Counted from the first letter of the stretch, positions 1-6,896 are shown. The stretch is DNA of 7,826 nt from Thermodesulfatator atlanticus (GCA_011321895.1 DROK01000299.1:1-7826); one strand, 5' to 3'. Made by a program: numbers and translations. The notes: a model not told the origin generated them from the letters alone.

Positions 1-226
1 CGGCCCAGACGGTAACGTCGTCAAAGATGGGCACTTCGTCTCCGCTGGTGTCTTTGAGTTCGTCCGCGCTGTAATAATAGGCATAATTGAGAACGGTCAG
101 TCCCGGAGGAGGTGCCGCCCCTACCAGGAATCCTTCCGCCCCCAAGGGATAGGCCTTACCACCCCCGGCCAGCACGTTCCCGCCCAGGAAAGATAATAAC
201 AGAAGGGTCGCTAAGAGGAGCCTCAT
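1..226 (-). CDS. SphA/MetA-like (Phenol_MetA_deg family) secreted protein, N-terminal part
   Basis: Only the first 75 codons are present; the gene runs off the left edge. It starts with a clear Sec signal peptide: Met-Arg, a leucine-rich core (residues 3-14) and a likely cleavage site after Val-Leu-Ala at residue 20. The mature start has the GAEGFLVGAAPPPG block followed by LNYAYYYSADEL and a D-x-P-x-F-D-D segment. I recognise this as the opening of SphA / MetA-pathway phenol-degradation-like proteins (PF13557), which are predicted outer-membrane beta-barrels; their substrate is usually not known. The start is set by GGGAGGA (237 to 231) five bases before the ATG. It lies 56 bases downstream of the LysR gene on the same strand with no terminator between, so the two may be co-transcribed and the regulator may control it. 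The start codon sits within an unusual inverted repeat described separately. Family call fairly sure; function unknown. Confidence 0.75.
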   Translation of the reverse strand, partial: MRLLLATLLLLSFLGGNVLAGGGKAYPLGAEGFLVGAAPPPGLTVLNYAYYYSADELKDTSGDEVPIFDDVTVWA

Positions 227-269
227 CTTTTCCTCCCGGATAGTTTTTCTCCTCTTAGCGGAAGGATTC
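128..269. repeat. Second exact 12-bp inverted repeat, leader versus codons 30-33
   Basis: GCGGAAGGATTC at 258-269 is the exact reverse complement of GAATCCTTCCGC at 128-139, with 118 bases between. The right arm lies in the leader of the SphA-like gene and shares only bases 258-260 with the neighbouring RBS-framing repeat. The left arm encodes Ala-Glu-Gly-Phe of the conserved motif after the signal peptide. Together the two repeats make a continuous 21-nt leader stretch complementary to two separate places inside the gene. Confidence 0.45.
209..260 (-). promoter_or_regulatory. Exact 12-bp inverted repeat framing the RBS and start codon
   Basis: CTCCTCTTAGCG at 249-260 is the exact reverse complement of CGCTAAGAGGAG at 209-220. 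In the minus-strand mRNA this gives a perfect 12-bp stem with a 28-nt loop that contains both the Shine-Dalgarno sequence GGGAGGA and the AUG; the 3' arm is codons 3-6 (Leu-Leu-Leu-Ala). The same codons (TCCTC, 219 to 215) can instead pair with the Shine-Dalgarno itself (GAGGA, 235 to 231). The leader arm, which also reads GAGGAG, therefore competes with the RBS for one partner and could keep the RBS open. The pairing is seen in the sequence; a regulatory role is inferred. Confidence 0.5.
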
Positions 270-282
270 TAAAATTTCAAGC

Positions 283-1254
283 TTAAACCCGCAGTTCCTG
301 GTGATATTCGAGGAGTTCTAAGAGCTTGTACGGGGAGGTAAGACAGATTTCAGAAGCCGTGCAACAATTTTTGATAAAATCACAAAAGGAAAGGAATTCC
401 CGCAAGAGATTGGTCTTTAACTTGTCTTTGCGTATGATGATAAGGAGCTGTCTGGTGATATCCAGCCCGGGGACGTGTAATATCTTCAACCACCCGTTTT
501 CCACTTCGCGGCAAATGGTGAGGGCGGAAAGGCAACTAAGCCCCATGCCAGCTTCTACCGCCTTTTTGATGGCTTCGGTGTGGCCGAGTTCCAGAAAAAC
601 TTCGAAGTTGGAAAGATATTTGGAGATAGCGTTCTTAAAAATTTCCGCCGTACCCGAACCTTCTTCTCTGATAATCCAACGGGCTTCGGCAAGGTCTTCC
701 ACCGTAAGGTCTTTCTTTTCTGCCAGGGGATGATCAGGGCTAGCGATAATATTTAGACGATCAGTGAGCCAGGGCTTGGATTCGATCTTGTTGCTATGGA
801 CCAAGCCCTCGATAAAACCGAGGTCCAGGGCCCCCTCTTCCACCTGCTGTTCTATTTGACGGCTATTGCCTACGATCAGATTGATGTACACCTTGGGGTG
901 CTGTTGGGTAAAAGCACTTATCACGTAGGGCAAGACGTAATTCCCGATGGTGGAACTGGCCCCCACGTAAAGATGACCCACCAGTTCCCCTTCAGGTTCA
1001 GAGAGCAGGAGTTCGATATTACGTACTTTATTTACAATCTCCCGGGCGTGAGGTAACAGGAAACGGCCCCGATCATTGAGCACCAGTTTTTTGCCCTGCC
1101 GGTCAAAAAGTGGCCCGTTTAAGATGTTTTCCATCTCGGAGATGGCCATACTCACCGCCGACTGGGTCAAAAAGACCTTCTTGGCCGCGGTGGTCACGTG
1201 ACCGGTTTCGGCCACCGCTAAAAAAATTTCCAATTGACGCAGGGTTAGAGCCAT
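283..1254 (-). CDS. LysR-family transcriptional regulator
   Basis: 323 aa. The N-terminal winged helix-turn-helix spans about residues 3-62 (LRQLEIFLAVAETGHVTTAA, then LTQSAVSMAISEME and PLFDR), typical of LysR proteins. A linker helix follows, then a two-lobed periplasmic-binding-like effector domain from about 90 (GASSTIGNYVLPYVI, ALDLGFIEG) to about 295. The usual length is 290-310 aa; here the tail runs on with a Cys-containing segment (NCCTASEIC near residues 295-305). The general look is that of the CysB/CbbR/YeiE-like branch, but I cannot name the ligand. The ATG is set by a very strong RBS, GGAGGAGGTG in 1261-1270, after a consensus-like promoter. It is divergent from lon and lies upstream of the SphA-like gene, which is its most likely target along with its own promoter. 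Confidence 0.93.
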   Translation of the reverse strand: MALTLRQLEIFLAVAETGHVTTAAKKVFLTQSAVSMAISEMENILNGPLFDRQGKKLVLNDRGRFLLPHAREIVNKVRNIELLLSEPEGELVGHLYVGASSTIGNYVLPYVISAFTQQHPKVYINLIVGNSRQIEQQVEEGALDLGFIEGLVHSNKIESKPWLTDRLNIIASPDHPLAEKKDLTVEDLAEARWIIREEGSGTAEIFKNAISKYLSNFEVFLELGHTEAIKKAVEAGMGLSCLSALTICREVENGWLKILHVPGLDITRQLLIIIRKDKLKTNLLREFLSFCDFIKNCCTASEICLTSPYKLLELLEYHQELRV

Positions 1255-1282
1255 CTATTTCACCTCCTCCCGCTTTTTTTAA

Positions 1283-1310
1283 ATTATATGAAGATTTTCT
1301 TTGAAATCAA
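1283..1310 (-). promoter_or_regulatory. Promoter of the LysR-family gene
   Basis: On the minus strand, TTGATT (1310 to 1305), a 16-base spacer, and a perfect TATAAT (1288 to 1283). This predicts a transcript start near 1275, about 20 bases before the ATG and just ahead of the RBS. The -35 box ends at the first base of the ATC-N9-GAT palindrome, which suits autoregulation. Confidence 0.6.
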
Positions 1311-1324
1311 TCAAAATTTTTGAT
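1310..1324. promoter_or_regulatory. LysR-type binding box (ATC-N9-GAT palindrome)
   Basis: ATCAAAATTTTTGAT is a perfect palindrome apart from its single central base. It matches both the T-N11-A rule of LysR-family sites (T1311, A1323) and the ATC-N9-GAT form known from NodD boxes. It sits at the -35 end of the regulator's own promoter, the usual place for LysR autorepression. AT-rich DNA makes such palindromes easier to get by chance, so this is a candidate. Confidence 0.45.
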
Positions 1325-1339
1325 AACATTTTGTTCAGC

Positions 1340-1401
1340 AAAATTGAATGTTACTAAAGCGTTACAAAATAAAATTGATTGTAGCTAAAATGTTACAAAT
1401 G
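1340..1401. repeat. Tandem 31-bp imperfect direct repeat in the divergent region
   Basis: Unit 1 (1340-1370) and unit 2 (1371-1401) match at 24 of 31 positions, both starting AAAATTGA. Each unit has two GTTAC-like half-sites 11 bases apart: TGTTAC at 1349 and CGTTAC at 1360; TGTAGC at 1380 and TGTTAC at 1391. The unit length is close to three helical turns, so all four half-sites would face the same side of the DNA. This looks like an operator for a dimeric or cooperative regulator of lon, the regulator gene, or both. Confidence 0.5.
1362..1391 (+). promoter_or_regulatory. Candidate lon promoter inside the repeats
   Basis: TTACAA (1362-1367), an 18-base spacer and TAAAAT (1386-1391). The -10 box is good, the -35 box moderate. 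It predicts a start near 1398 and a leader of about 93 bases before lon. Both boxes lie inside the tandem 31-bp repeat, so a protein bound there would compete with RNA polymerase. Confidence 0.3.
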
Positions 1402-1417
1402 TTGACAATGGAAAGTG

Positions 1418-1479
1418 CCCTTTGCTTTCCGCAAGGGAATGTTTAACTTCCCTTTAGGTTGGATGATTTCGCAAAGGGG
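1418..1479 (+). promoter_or_regulatory. lon leader with alternative base-pairing, including the RBS
   Basis: Four complementary segments lie just before lon. A: CCCTTTGC (1418-1425). B: GCAAGGGAA (1431-1439). C: TTCCCTTT (1448-1455). D: GCAAAGGGG (1471-1479), which is the only plausible Shine-Dalgarno region. A pairs exactly with D over 8 bp. B pairs exactly with C over 7 bp with an 8-base loop. A can instead pair with B (one bulge), leaving C free to pair with D (CCCTTT/AAAGGG). Both full arrangements cover the RBS, as in an RNA thermometer or a leader switch. Pairings are seen; function is inferred. Confidence 0.4.
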
Positions 1480-1490
1480 TGGTCTGAGGT

Positions 1491-3878
1491 ATGAAGGAAG
1501 CGCAAGAGTTAAAAGACCAAGAAAAGTTGCCGGTTGAAGCGGAAAAAAAGGAAAAATACAAAGAATTGCCGATTATTCCCTCGGATGCGGTCCTTTTTCC
1601 GCACATGGTCATGCCTTTCATGGTTCACGAACCGGGACTCCTCAAACTCATAGACGACGCCCTTTCTGGAGATCGGATGGTGGCGGTGGTGGCAGTCAAG
1701 GAGCCCAAGGCGGAGGACAAAGAACTTTTTGACGTAGGTACCGCCGCGGTGATCCTAAAGGCCACCCGGATAGAACCAGACCAGATCCGGGTCGTCATCC
1801 AGGGCGTTTCAAGGATCGAGCTCCTGGAAGTGGTTTCCCGGGAGCCCTACCTGGTAGGGCGGGTCCAGGTACTGGAAGACTACCTCACCCATGACCTTGA
1901 GGTGGAGGCCCTGGTGGCCAGCATCAGGCAGCTTTTTGCCAAGGTGCTTGAGTTTTCTCCCCAGCTGCCCGGGGAGTTAAAGACCGTGGCCTTCAACATC
2001 GAAGAACCCGGGGCACTGGCCGACCTAATCGTCAGCCACCTTAACGTCTCCCATCAAGAAAAACAGGATATCCTTGAAACTTTGGACATCAAAGAGAGGC
2101 TCCAGAAGATCCACCAGCTCCTTTTAAAGCAGGTGGAAATTTTAGAGCTCGGGCAAAAGATCCAGGCCGAGGTCCGGGGGCGGATGGAAAAGGCCCAACG
2201 GGAATATTATCTCCGGGAACAACTGAAGGTCATCCGCAAAGAATTAGGGGAGGCCGAGGGCATAGAGGCGGAAGTTGAAGAATTACGGGAAAAACTCGCC
2301 AAGAAAAAGCTCCCCGATTATGTACGTCAGGAGGCAGAAAAGGAACTCAACCGCCTGGCGCGGCTCCATCCCACTTCGGCCGAATATACCGTCATCCGTA
2401 ACTATCTGGACTGGTTACTGGAACTTCCCTGGTGTGAAAGCACCGAAGATCGCATTGATTTAAAGGAAGCCAAAAGGATCCTTGATGAAGACCACTATGA
2501 CCTTGAGAAGGTAAAAAAACGCATCCTGGAATACCTGGCGGTACGCAAGCTCAAGCCGGACATGAAAGGGCCCATCCTCTGCTTTGTCGGCCCCCCGGGG
2601 GTGGGAAAGACCTCACTTGGCCGCTCCATTGCCAAGGCCTTGGGCCGTAAATTTTTGCGGATCTCCCTGGGTGGTGTGCGGGATGAAGCGGAGATCCGGG
2701 GCCACCGGCGCACTTACGTGGGGGCCATGCCTGGGCGCATCATCCAGGGCCTGCGACGGGTTGGGGTGAACAACCCGGTCTTTATGCTTGACGAAATAGA
2801 CAAGATCGGGGCTGACTTTCGGGGCGACCCCGCCGCCGCCCTGCTTGAGGTGCTGGACCCTGAACAGAACCAAAATTTCTCAGACCACTATCTGGAAATT
2901 CCCTTTGATCTTTCGAAAATAATCTTCATCGCTACCGCCAATATGCTGGATACCATTCCCGCCCCCCTCCTTGACCGCATGGAGGTCATCGAGATCCCGG
3001 GCTATACGGAAGAGGACAAATTGCGCATCGCCAAAGGTTATCTGGTACCCCGCCAGCTTGAGGCCCACGGCTTGACCAAACAGCAGCTCAAGTTTACGGA
3101 CCGGGCCCTCATGCAGATCATCCGTTATTACACCCGGGAAGCCGGGGTGCGTAATCTGGAAAGGGAGATCGGGGCCATCTGTCGGGCGGTAGCCAAAGAG
3201 TTTGCCGAGGGGCGAAAGGAACCGGTCAAGGTCCGGGTAAAAGACGTGGAAAAATTCTTGGGTCCCCCTAAATTCCTGCCGGAAGTGGCCGAAAGGGTCA
3301 AGGTGCCGGGGGTGGCCATTGGTCTGGCCTGGACGCCGGTGGGAGGCGAAATCCTCTTTGTCGAAGCCACCAAGATGAAAGGCAGCGGCCGGCTCATCCT
3401 TACGGGTAAACTCGGCGAAGTAATGCGAGAGTCGGCGGAAGCCGCCCTTTCTTACGTCCGATCAAGGAGCAAAGACCTGGGAATTGACGAAGATATCTTC
3501 CAAAAGATCGACATTCACGTACACGTCCCTTCCGGGGCCGTGCCCAAAGACGGCCCCAGCGCCGGGATCGCCATTTTGGCCGCCCTGGTAAGCCTCTTGA
3601 CGGAAAGGACGGTGCGCCACGAGGTGGCCATGACCGGCGAGATTACCCTGCGGGGAGCGGTGTTGCCGGTAGGAGGCATAAAAGAGAAGGTTTTGGCGGC
3701 CAAAAGGGCCGGGCTCAAAGAAGTAATCCTTCCCAAGTTAAACGAAAAGGACCTCGTCGACGTCCCCAAAGAGGCCCGGGAAAAATTACAGTTTCACTTT
3801 GTCTCCCGGGTGGATGAAGCCCTGCCTGTTATTTTTGGTGTCCGAAGACTAAGAGACCTGAAAGGGGTGAAAAAATGA
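1491..3878 (+). CDS. lon: Lon ATP-dependent protease (LonA type)
   Basis: 795 aa, usual LonA length. It unfolds damaged or regulatory proteins in the cytoplasm with ATP and degrades them inside a hexameric chamber. The N-terminal substrate-binding domain covers about residues 25-215 (ELPIIPSDAVLFPHMVMPF), followed by a charged coiled coil to about 290 (REYYLREQLKVIRKELGE). The AAA+ module has Walker A GPPGVGKT at 367-374, Walker B FMLDE with D434/E435, sensor-1 N484, arginine finger R496 and sensor-2 R554. The protease domain has catalytic Ser690 in PKDGPSAG and Lys733 in GGIKEK, 43 residues apart as in E. coli. The start is fixed by an in-frame TGA at 1485-1487, directly upstream, and no other nearby ATG; the RBS AAAGGGG is 11 bases away and can be hidden in leader pairings. 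The stop overlaps the ku start by ATGA, so lon heads the lon-ku-ligD unit. Confidence 0.98.
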   Translation: MKEAQELKDQEKLPVEAEKKEKYKELPIIPSDAVLFPHMVMPFMVHEPGLLKLIDDALSGDRMVAVVAVKEPKAEDKELFDVGTAAVILKATRIEPDQIRVVIQGVSRIELLEVVSREPYLVGRVQVLEDYLTHDLEVEALVASIRQLFAKVLEFSPQLPGELKTVAFNIEEPGALADLIVSHLNVSHQEKQDILETLDIKERLQKIHQLLLKQVEILELGQKIQAEVRGRMEKAQREYYLREQLKVIRKELGEAEGIEAEVEELREKLAKKKLPDYVRQEAEKELNRLARLHPTSAEYTVIRNYLDWLLELPWCESTEDRIDLKEAKRILDEDHYDLEKVKKRILEYLAVRKLKPDMKGPILCFVGPPGVGKTSLGRSIAKALGRKFLRISLGGVRDEAEIRGHRRTYVGAMPGRIIQGLRRVGVNNPVFMLDEIDKIGADFRGDPAAALLEVLDPEQNQNFSDHYLEIPFDLSKIIFIATANMLDTIPAPLLDRMEVIEIPGYTEEDKLRIAKGYLVPRQLEAHGLTKQQLKFTDRALMQIIRYYTREAGVRNLEREIGAICRAVAKEFAEGRKEPVKVRVKDVEKFLGPPKFLPEVAERVKVPGVAIGLAWTPVGGEILFVEATKMKGSGRLILTGKLGEVMRESAEAALSYVRSRSKDLGIDEDIFQKIDIHVHVPSGAVPKDGPSAGIAILAALVSLLTERTVRHEVAMTGEITLRGAVLPVGGIKEKVLAAKRAGLKEVILPKLNEKDLVDVPKEAREKLQFHFVSRVDEALPVIFGVRRLRDLKGVKK

Positions 3879-4657
3879 AAGCCACCTGGTCTGGTTTTTT
3901 ACGCATCGGGTTGGTGACCATCCCGGTCAAACTCTACCCGGCGGTGGTCAAAAGGGCCATCTCCTTCCACATGATCCACCGGGATTGCGGAAGCCGCATA
4001 AAATACCTCAAATATTGCCCCCGTTGCGACAAAGTGCTCACCGATGAAGAGATCGTAAGGGCCTATTTTCTGGACAAAGAGACCTACGTGGTGATCACCG
4101 ACGAAGAACTGGCCAGCCTCAAACTGGCCTCCACGGATACCATTGAAGTCAAATACTTCGTTGACGAAGGGGAAATCGCCCCCATTTATTACGCCGACGC
4201 CCATTACCTCATGCCCGAAGGCAAAGGGGGAAAGGAGGCCTTTGCCATCTTTTATAAGGCCATGGAAAAAACGAAAAAGGCGGCCCTGGGCCAGGCCATC
4301 ATCCGTCAGCGGGAATACCCCTTCCTCATCAAACCTTACGAAGGAAAATTCCTGGCGGCCACGCTCCACTTTCACCAGGACGTAATCAGGGCCGAGGACC
4401 TCAAAGTGGACATCAAGGAAGAGGAACTCGACCCCCGTTACCTTGAACTGGCCGAAAAACTCATCGAATCCCTCACCGAACACTTTAAACCCGAAGAACT
4501 GGTTGATCATTACGCCGAAGCGGTCCTGAAACTGGTCGAGGCCAAGGCCAGGGGCGAGAAATTCGAACTCAAGGCGGCGGAAGAAAAGGCCAAGGTGGTA
4601 AGCCTGATGGAGGCCTTAAAGGCCAGCCTTGAAAAAGCCGAGAAGAAGGCGGCCTGA
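3875..4657 (+). CDS. ku: Ku, non-homologous end-joining end-binding protein
   Basis: 260 aa, a normal length for a minimal bacterial Ku. It forms a homodimeric ring on double-strand DNA ends and recruits the NHEJ ligase. The family start TWSGFLRIGLVTIPVKLYPA (residues 4-23) and the core DEELASL, TIEVKYFV and YYADAHYLMPEGKGGKEAF blocks are plain, as is the PYEGKFLAATLHFHQDVI segment (the strand region that forms the ring). The C-terminus is short, charged and helical, without the long Lys-rich tail of some actinobacterial Ku proteins. H35, C38, C48 and C51 form H-x2-C-x9-C-x2-C, a possible zinc site. The start overlaps the lon stop by 4 bases (ATGA) and has its own RBS, GGGGTGA at 3864-3870. 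The ligase gene follows with a 1-base overlap, so Ku and ligase are made together. Confidence 0.97.
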   Translation: MKATWSGFLRIGLVTIPVKLYPAVVKRAISFHMIHRDCGSRIKYLKYCPRCDKVLTDEEIVRAYFLDKETYVVITDEELASLKLASTDTIEVKYFVDEGEIAPIYYADAHYLMPEGKGGKEAFAIFYKAMEKTKKAALGQAIIRQREYPFLIKPYEGKFLAATLHFHQDVIRAEDLKVDIKEEELDPRYLELAEKLIESLTEHFKPEELVDHYAEAVLKLVEAKARGEKFELKAAEEKAKVVSLMEALKASLEKAEKKAA

Positions 4658-5565
4658 TGCTTCCGGACTACATCAAACCCATGCTGGCCAAGCTTTCCGC
4701 CCCTTTTGACTCCCCGCGTTTTCTTTACGAAATCAAGTGGGACGGTACCCGCTGTCTGTTCTTCATTGAAGACGGCCGAATTCGTCTCCAGAACAGGCGG
4801 CTGAACGATATAACCTACCGGTACCCTGAATTCTGGGACCTTCCCCAGCGACTTTCCCGAAACGGGGTGGTCTTTGACGGAGAGATCGTGGTCCTCAAGG
4901 AGGGGCGCCCTGTCTTCCGGTTGCTTCAGGAAAGAGAACACGTCAAGAGCCCGGTCAAAATCAAATTTCTCGCCGAAAAATTACCGGCCACGTATTTCGT
5001 CTTTGACCTCCTCTATCTTGACGGGGAGTCCATCATGGAAAAGCCCTTAAAGGAGCGCAAAAAGCTCCTGCGGGAAATCATCCCGGAAAGCCCCTTTGTG
5101 GCGGAATCAGATTACATCCTGGAGAAAGGGAAGGCCTTTTTCAAGGAAGTGATAGCCCAGGGTTTTGAAGGGGTGATGGCCAAAGACTTAGAAAGTCCCT
5201 ATCTTCCGGGAAAGAGGGTGGACTTTTGGCTCAAATTCAAACCCAGGGGGCGCAGGCGCTGTCTCATCGTAGGCTATCTACTCCGGCCAGATGGCACCTT
5301 AAAGAGTCTCCTGGTAGCGGAACCCACGGAAAAGGGACTGGTCTTCCGGGGGCGGGTGGCGAGCGGGCTTAACACCCACCTTGCAGACGAACTCCTCTCA
5401 CGCCTCAAAAAATTAACCGCGGAAAAACCAGAAAACTTAAAAGGAAGCGGATTCCCCAAGGGGACCGTCTGGGTAAGGCCTGAGCTTGCGTGCGAAGTCT
5501 CCTTTCAGGAGATCACCAACCATGGCCAATTCCGGGCCCCGGTGCTAGAAAAAGTCTTCCTCTAA
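4657..5565 (+). CDS. ligD: ATP-dependent DNA ligase, LigD ligase domain only
   Basis: 302 aa, corresponding to just the LIG module of LigD; neither the polymerase/primase (POL) nor the 3'-phosphoesterase (PE) module is present. It seals nicks and Ku-held breaks using ATP. Motif I is E25-I-K27-W-D-G-T-R32, with K27 the lysine that becomes adenylylated. Motif III is FDGE at 73-76, motif IV EGVMAK at 171-176 and motif V WLKFKP at 191-196. The OB-fold domain follows from about residue 200 (CLIVGYLLRPDG) to the end, with WVRPELACEVSFQEIT as the late conserved motif. The start overlaps the ku stop (TGATG) and has only a weak upstream GAAGG, so translation probably depends on ribosomes finishing ku. 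POL and PE activities, if the cell has them, must be encoded elsewhere. Confidence 0.95.
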   Translation: MLPDYIKPMLAKLSAPFDSPRFLYEIKWDGTRCLFFIEDGRIRLQNRRLNDITYRYPEFWDLPQRLSRNGVVFDGEIVVLKEGRPVFRLLQEREHVKSPVKIKFLAEKLPATYFVFDLLYLDGESIMEKPLKERKKLLREIIPESPFVAESDYILEKGKAFFKEVIAQGFEGVMAKDLESPYLPGKRVDFWLKFKPRGRRRCLIVGYLLRPDGTLKSLLVAEPTEKGLVFRGRVASGLNTHLADELLSRLKKLTAEKPENLKGSGFPKGTVWVRPELACEVSFQEITNHGQFRAPVLEKVFL

Positions 5566-5566
5566 C

Positions 5567-5595
5567 TTGCCCTTCCTTTCCATTATCGCTAATTT
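5567..5595 (+). promoter_or_regulatory. Weak candidate promoter for leuCD
   Basis: TTGCCC (5567-5572), a 17-base spacer and TAATTT (5590-5595) lie in the 59-base gap between ligD and leuC. The match is weak (4/6 and 3/6). No hairpin with a T-run is seen in this gap, so leuCD may also be reached by read-through from lon-ku-ligD. Confidence 0.2.
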
Positions 5596-5624
5596 GGCGG
5601 AAGCGAGGAAAAAAGGAGGGTCGT

Positions 5625-6896
5625 ATGAAAAGAGCCATGACGTTGGCGGAAAAGATATTGGCGACCAAGGCGGGGCTTACCAGCGTCGAACCAGGCCAAC
5701 TCATAGACGTCCCGGTGGACCTGGCTCTGGCCAACGACATCACCGCCCCCATTACCATAAAGATCTTTCGCGAGGCCGGGATCCCCAAAGTTTGGGACCG
5801 GGAAAAAATCGTCTTGGTCATGGACCATTTCACCCCGAACAAAGACATCGCCAGTGCAGAACAGGTACGCCTTTGCCGGGAATTTGCCAAAGAACAGGGC
5901 CTCATCCACTATTACGAAGGGGGCAATTGCGGTATCGAACACGTCCTGCTACCTGAGGAAGGGCTTGTGGTCCCGGGAGACATAGTGGTAGGGGCCGATA
6001 GCCACACCTGCACTTACGGGGCCCTGGGGGCCTTTGCCACGGGAGTGGGCTCCACTGATCTGGCCGCCACCTGGATCACCGGCCGGACCTGGTTCAGGGT
6101 GCCTGAGACCATAAAATTCGTCTACCGGGGGAAACTGCGCCCCTGGGTCACGGGCAAAGACCTTATCCTTTACACCATCGGTGATATCGGGGTGGACGGT
6201 GCCCTTTACAAGGCCATGGAATTCAGCGGTGAGGTGATCCGCCGGCTCTCCATGGCCGAACGCTTTACCATGGCCAATATGGCCATAGAAGCCGGCGGCA
6301 AAGTAGGACTCATTGAGCCGGATAAAAAAACCCTTAACTTCGTGCGGCGGCACAGCCAACGCCCTCCCCTTGTTCTCAAGGCCGACCGCAAAGCCCAATA
6401 TCTTGAAGTGCGGGAGTATGACTGTAGTAAAATCGAACCTCAGGTGGCCTTCCCCCACCTGCCTTCCAATACCAAACCCATAAGTGAGGTGGGACACATC
6501 GATATCGATCAGGTGGTCATCGGCTCCTGTACCAACGGGCGTATAGAGGATCTGGCCCTGGCGGCCAGAATCCTGAAAGGCCGAAAGGTTAACCCCAACG
6601 TACGGGCCATCATTATCCCCGGCAGCCCCAGGGTTTACCGGGAGGCCTTACGCAAAAAATATATCGAGGTCTTTTTGGAAGCCGGTGCCATAGTAAGTCC
6701 TCCCACCTGTGGCCCCTGTCTCGGAGGGCATATGGGAATCCTGGCCAAAGGGGAGAAGGCCGTTTCCACCACCAACCGAAATTTTGTGGGGCGTATGGGA
6801 CACCCGGAAAGTGAAGTATACTTAGCTAGCCCGGCCGTAGCTGCGGCTTCCGCCGTGCTTGGCAGAATCGCAAGCCCGGAAGAACTCGGGCTCTAA
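5625..6896 (+). CDS. leuC: 3-isopropylmalate dehydratase large subunit
   Basis: 423 aa, typical of the shorter LeuC/homoaconitase-type large subunits found in archaea and thermophilic bacteria. With LeuD it interconverts 2- and 3-isopropylmalate in leucine synthesis. The three ligands of the [4Fe-4S] cluster are C302 (GSCTNGR) and C362/C365 (CGPCLGG). [31 protein letters not shown] and the late NRNFVGRMG motif are all aconitase-family signatures. I start it at 5625 rather than the in-frame ATG at 5490: AAAAGGAGGG at 5611-5620 is a strong [16 protein letters not shown] is the family N-terminus, and the extra 45 residues would overlap ligD and look like no LeuC sequence. leuD follows after 16 bases. 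A homoaconitase or related role cannot be fully excluded, because these subunits are close relatives. Confidence 0.93.
   Translation: MKRAMTLAEKILATKAGLTSVEPGQLIDVPVDLALANDITAPITIKIFREAGIPKVWDREKIVLVMDHFTPNKDIASAEQVRLCREFAKEQGLIHYYEGGNCGIEHVLLPEEGLVVPGDIVVGADSHTCTYGALGAFATGVGSTDLAATWITGRTWFRVPETIKFVYRGKLRPWVTGKDLILYTIGDIGVDGALYKAMEFSGEVIRRLSMAERFTMANMAIEAGGKVGLIEPDKKTLNFVRRHSQRPPLVLKADRKAQYLEVREYDCSKIEPQVAFPHLPSNTKPISEVGHIDIDQVVIGSCTNGRIEDLALAARILKGRKVNPNVRAIIIPGSPRVYREALRKKYIEVFLEAGAIVSPPTCGPCLGGHMGILAKGEKAVSTTNRNFVGRMGHPESEVYLASPAVAAASAVLGRIASPEELGL

Noticed and set aside
1340..1401. CRISPR-like repeat
   Set aside because: Only two adjacent imperfect units with no spacers, located in a promoter region.
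1402..1407. Perfect TTGACA as lon -35 box
   Set aside because: No -10-like hexamer lies 16-18 bases downstream (sequence there is CT-rich).
1409..1426. Sigma-54-like TGG...TTGC before lon
   Set aside because: The GG to GC gap is 12 bases instead of the required 10.
1255..1490. CIRCE or sigma-32 heat-shock promoter for lon
   Set aside because: Neither TTAGCACTC-N9-GAGTGCTAA nor a CTTGAA/CCCCATnT pair is present.
3899..4510. Minus-strand open frame of 203 codons opposite ku
   Set aside because: It is the antisense of a clearly conserved Ku gene, Phe/Gly/Val-rich, with no recognisable domain.
5490..5624. Upstream in-frame ATG extension of leuC
   Set aside because: It overlaps ligD, adds 45 residues with no family likeness, and the strong RBS is at 5611-5620.
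5949..6497. Minus-strand open frame of 182 codons opposite leuC
   Set aside because: Antisense of conserved leuC; the composition is His/Gly/Pro-rich and matches no family I know.
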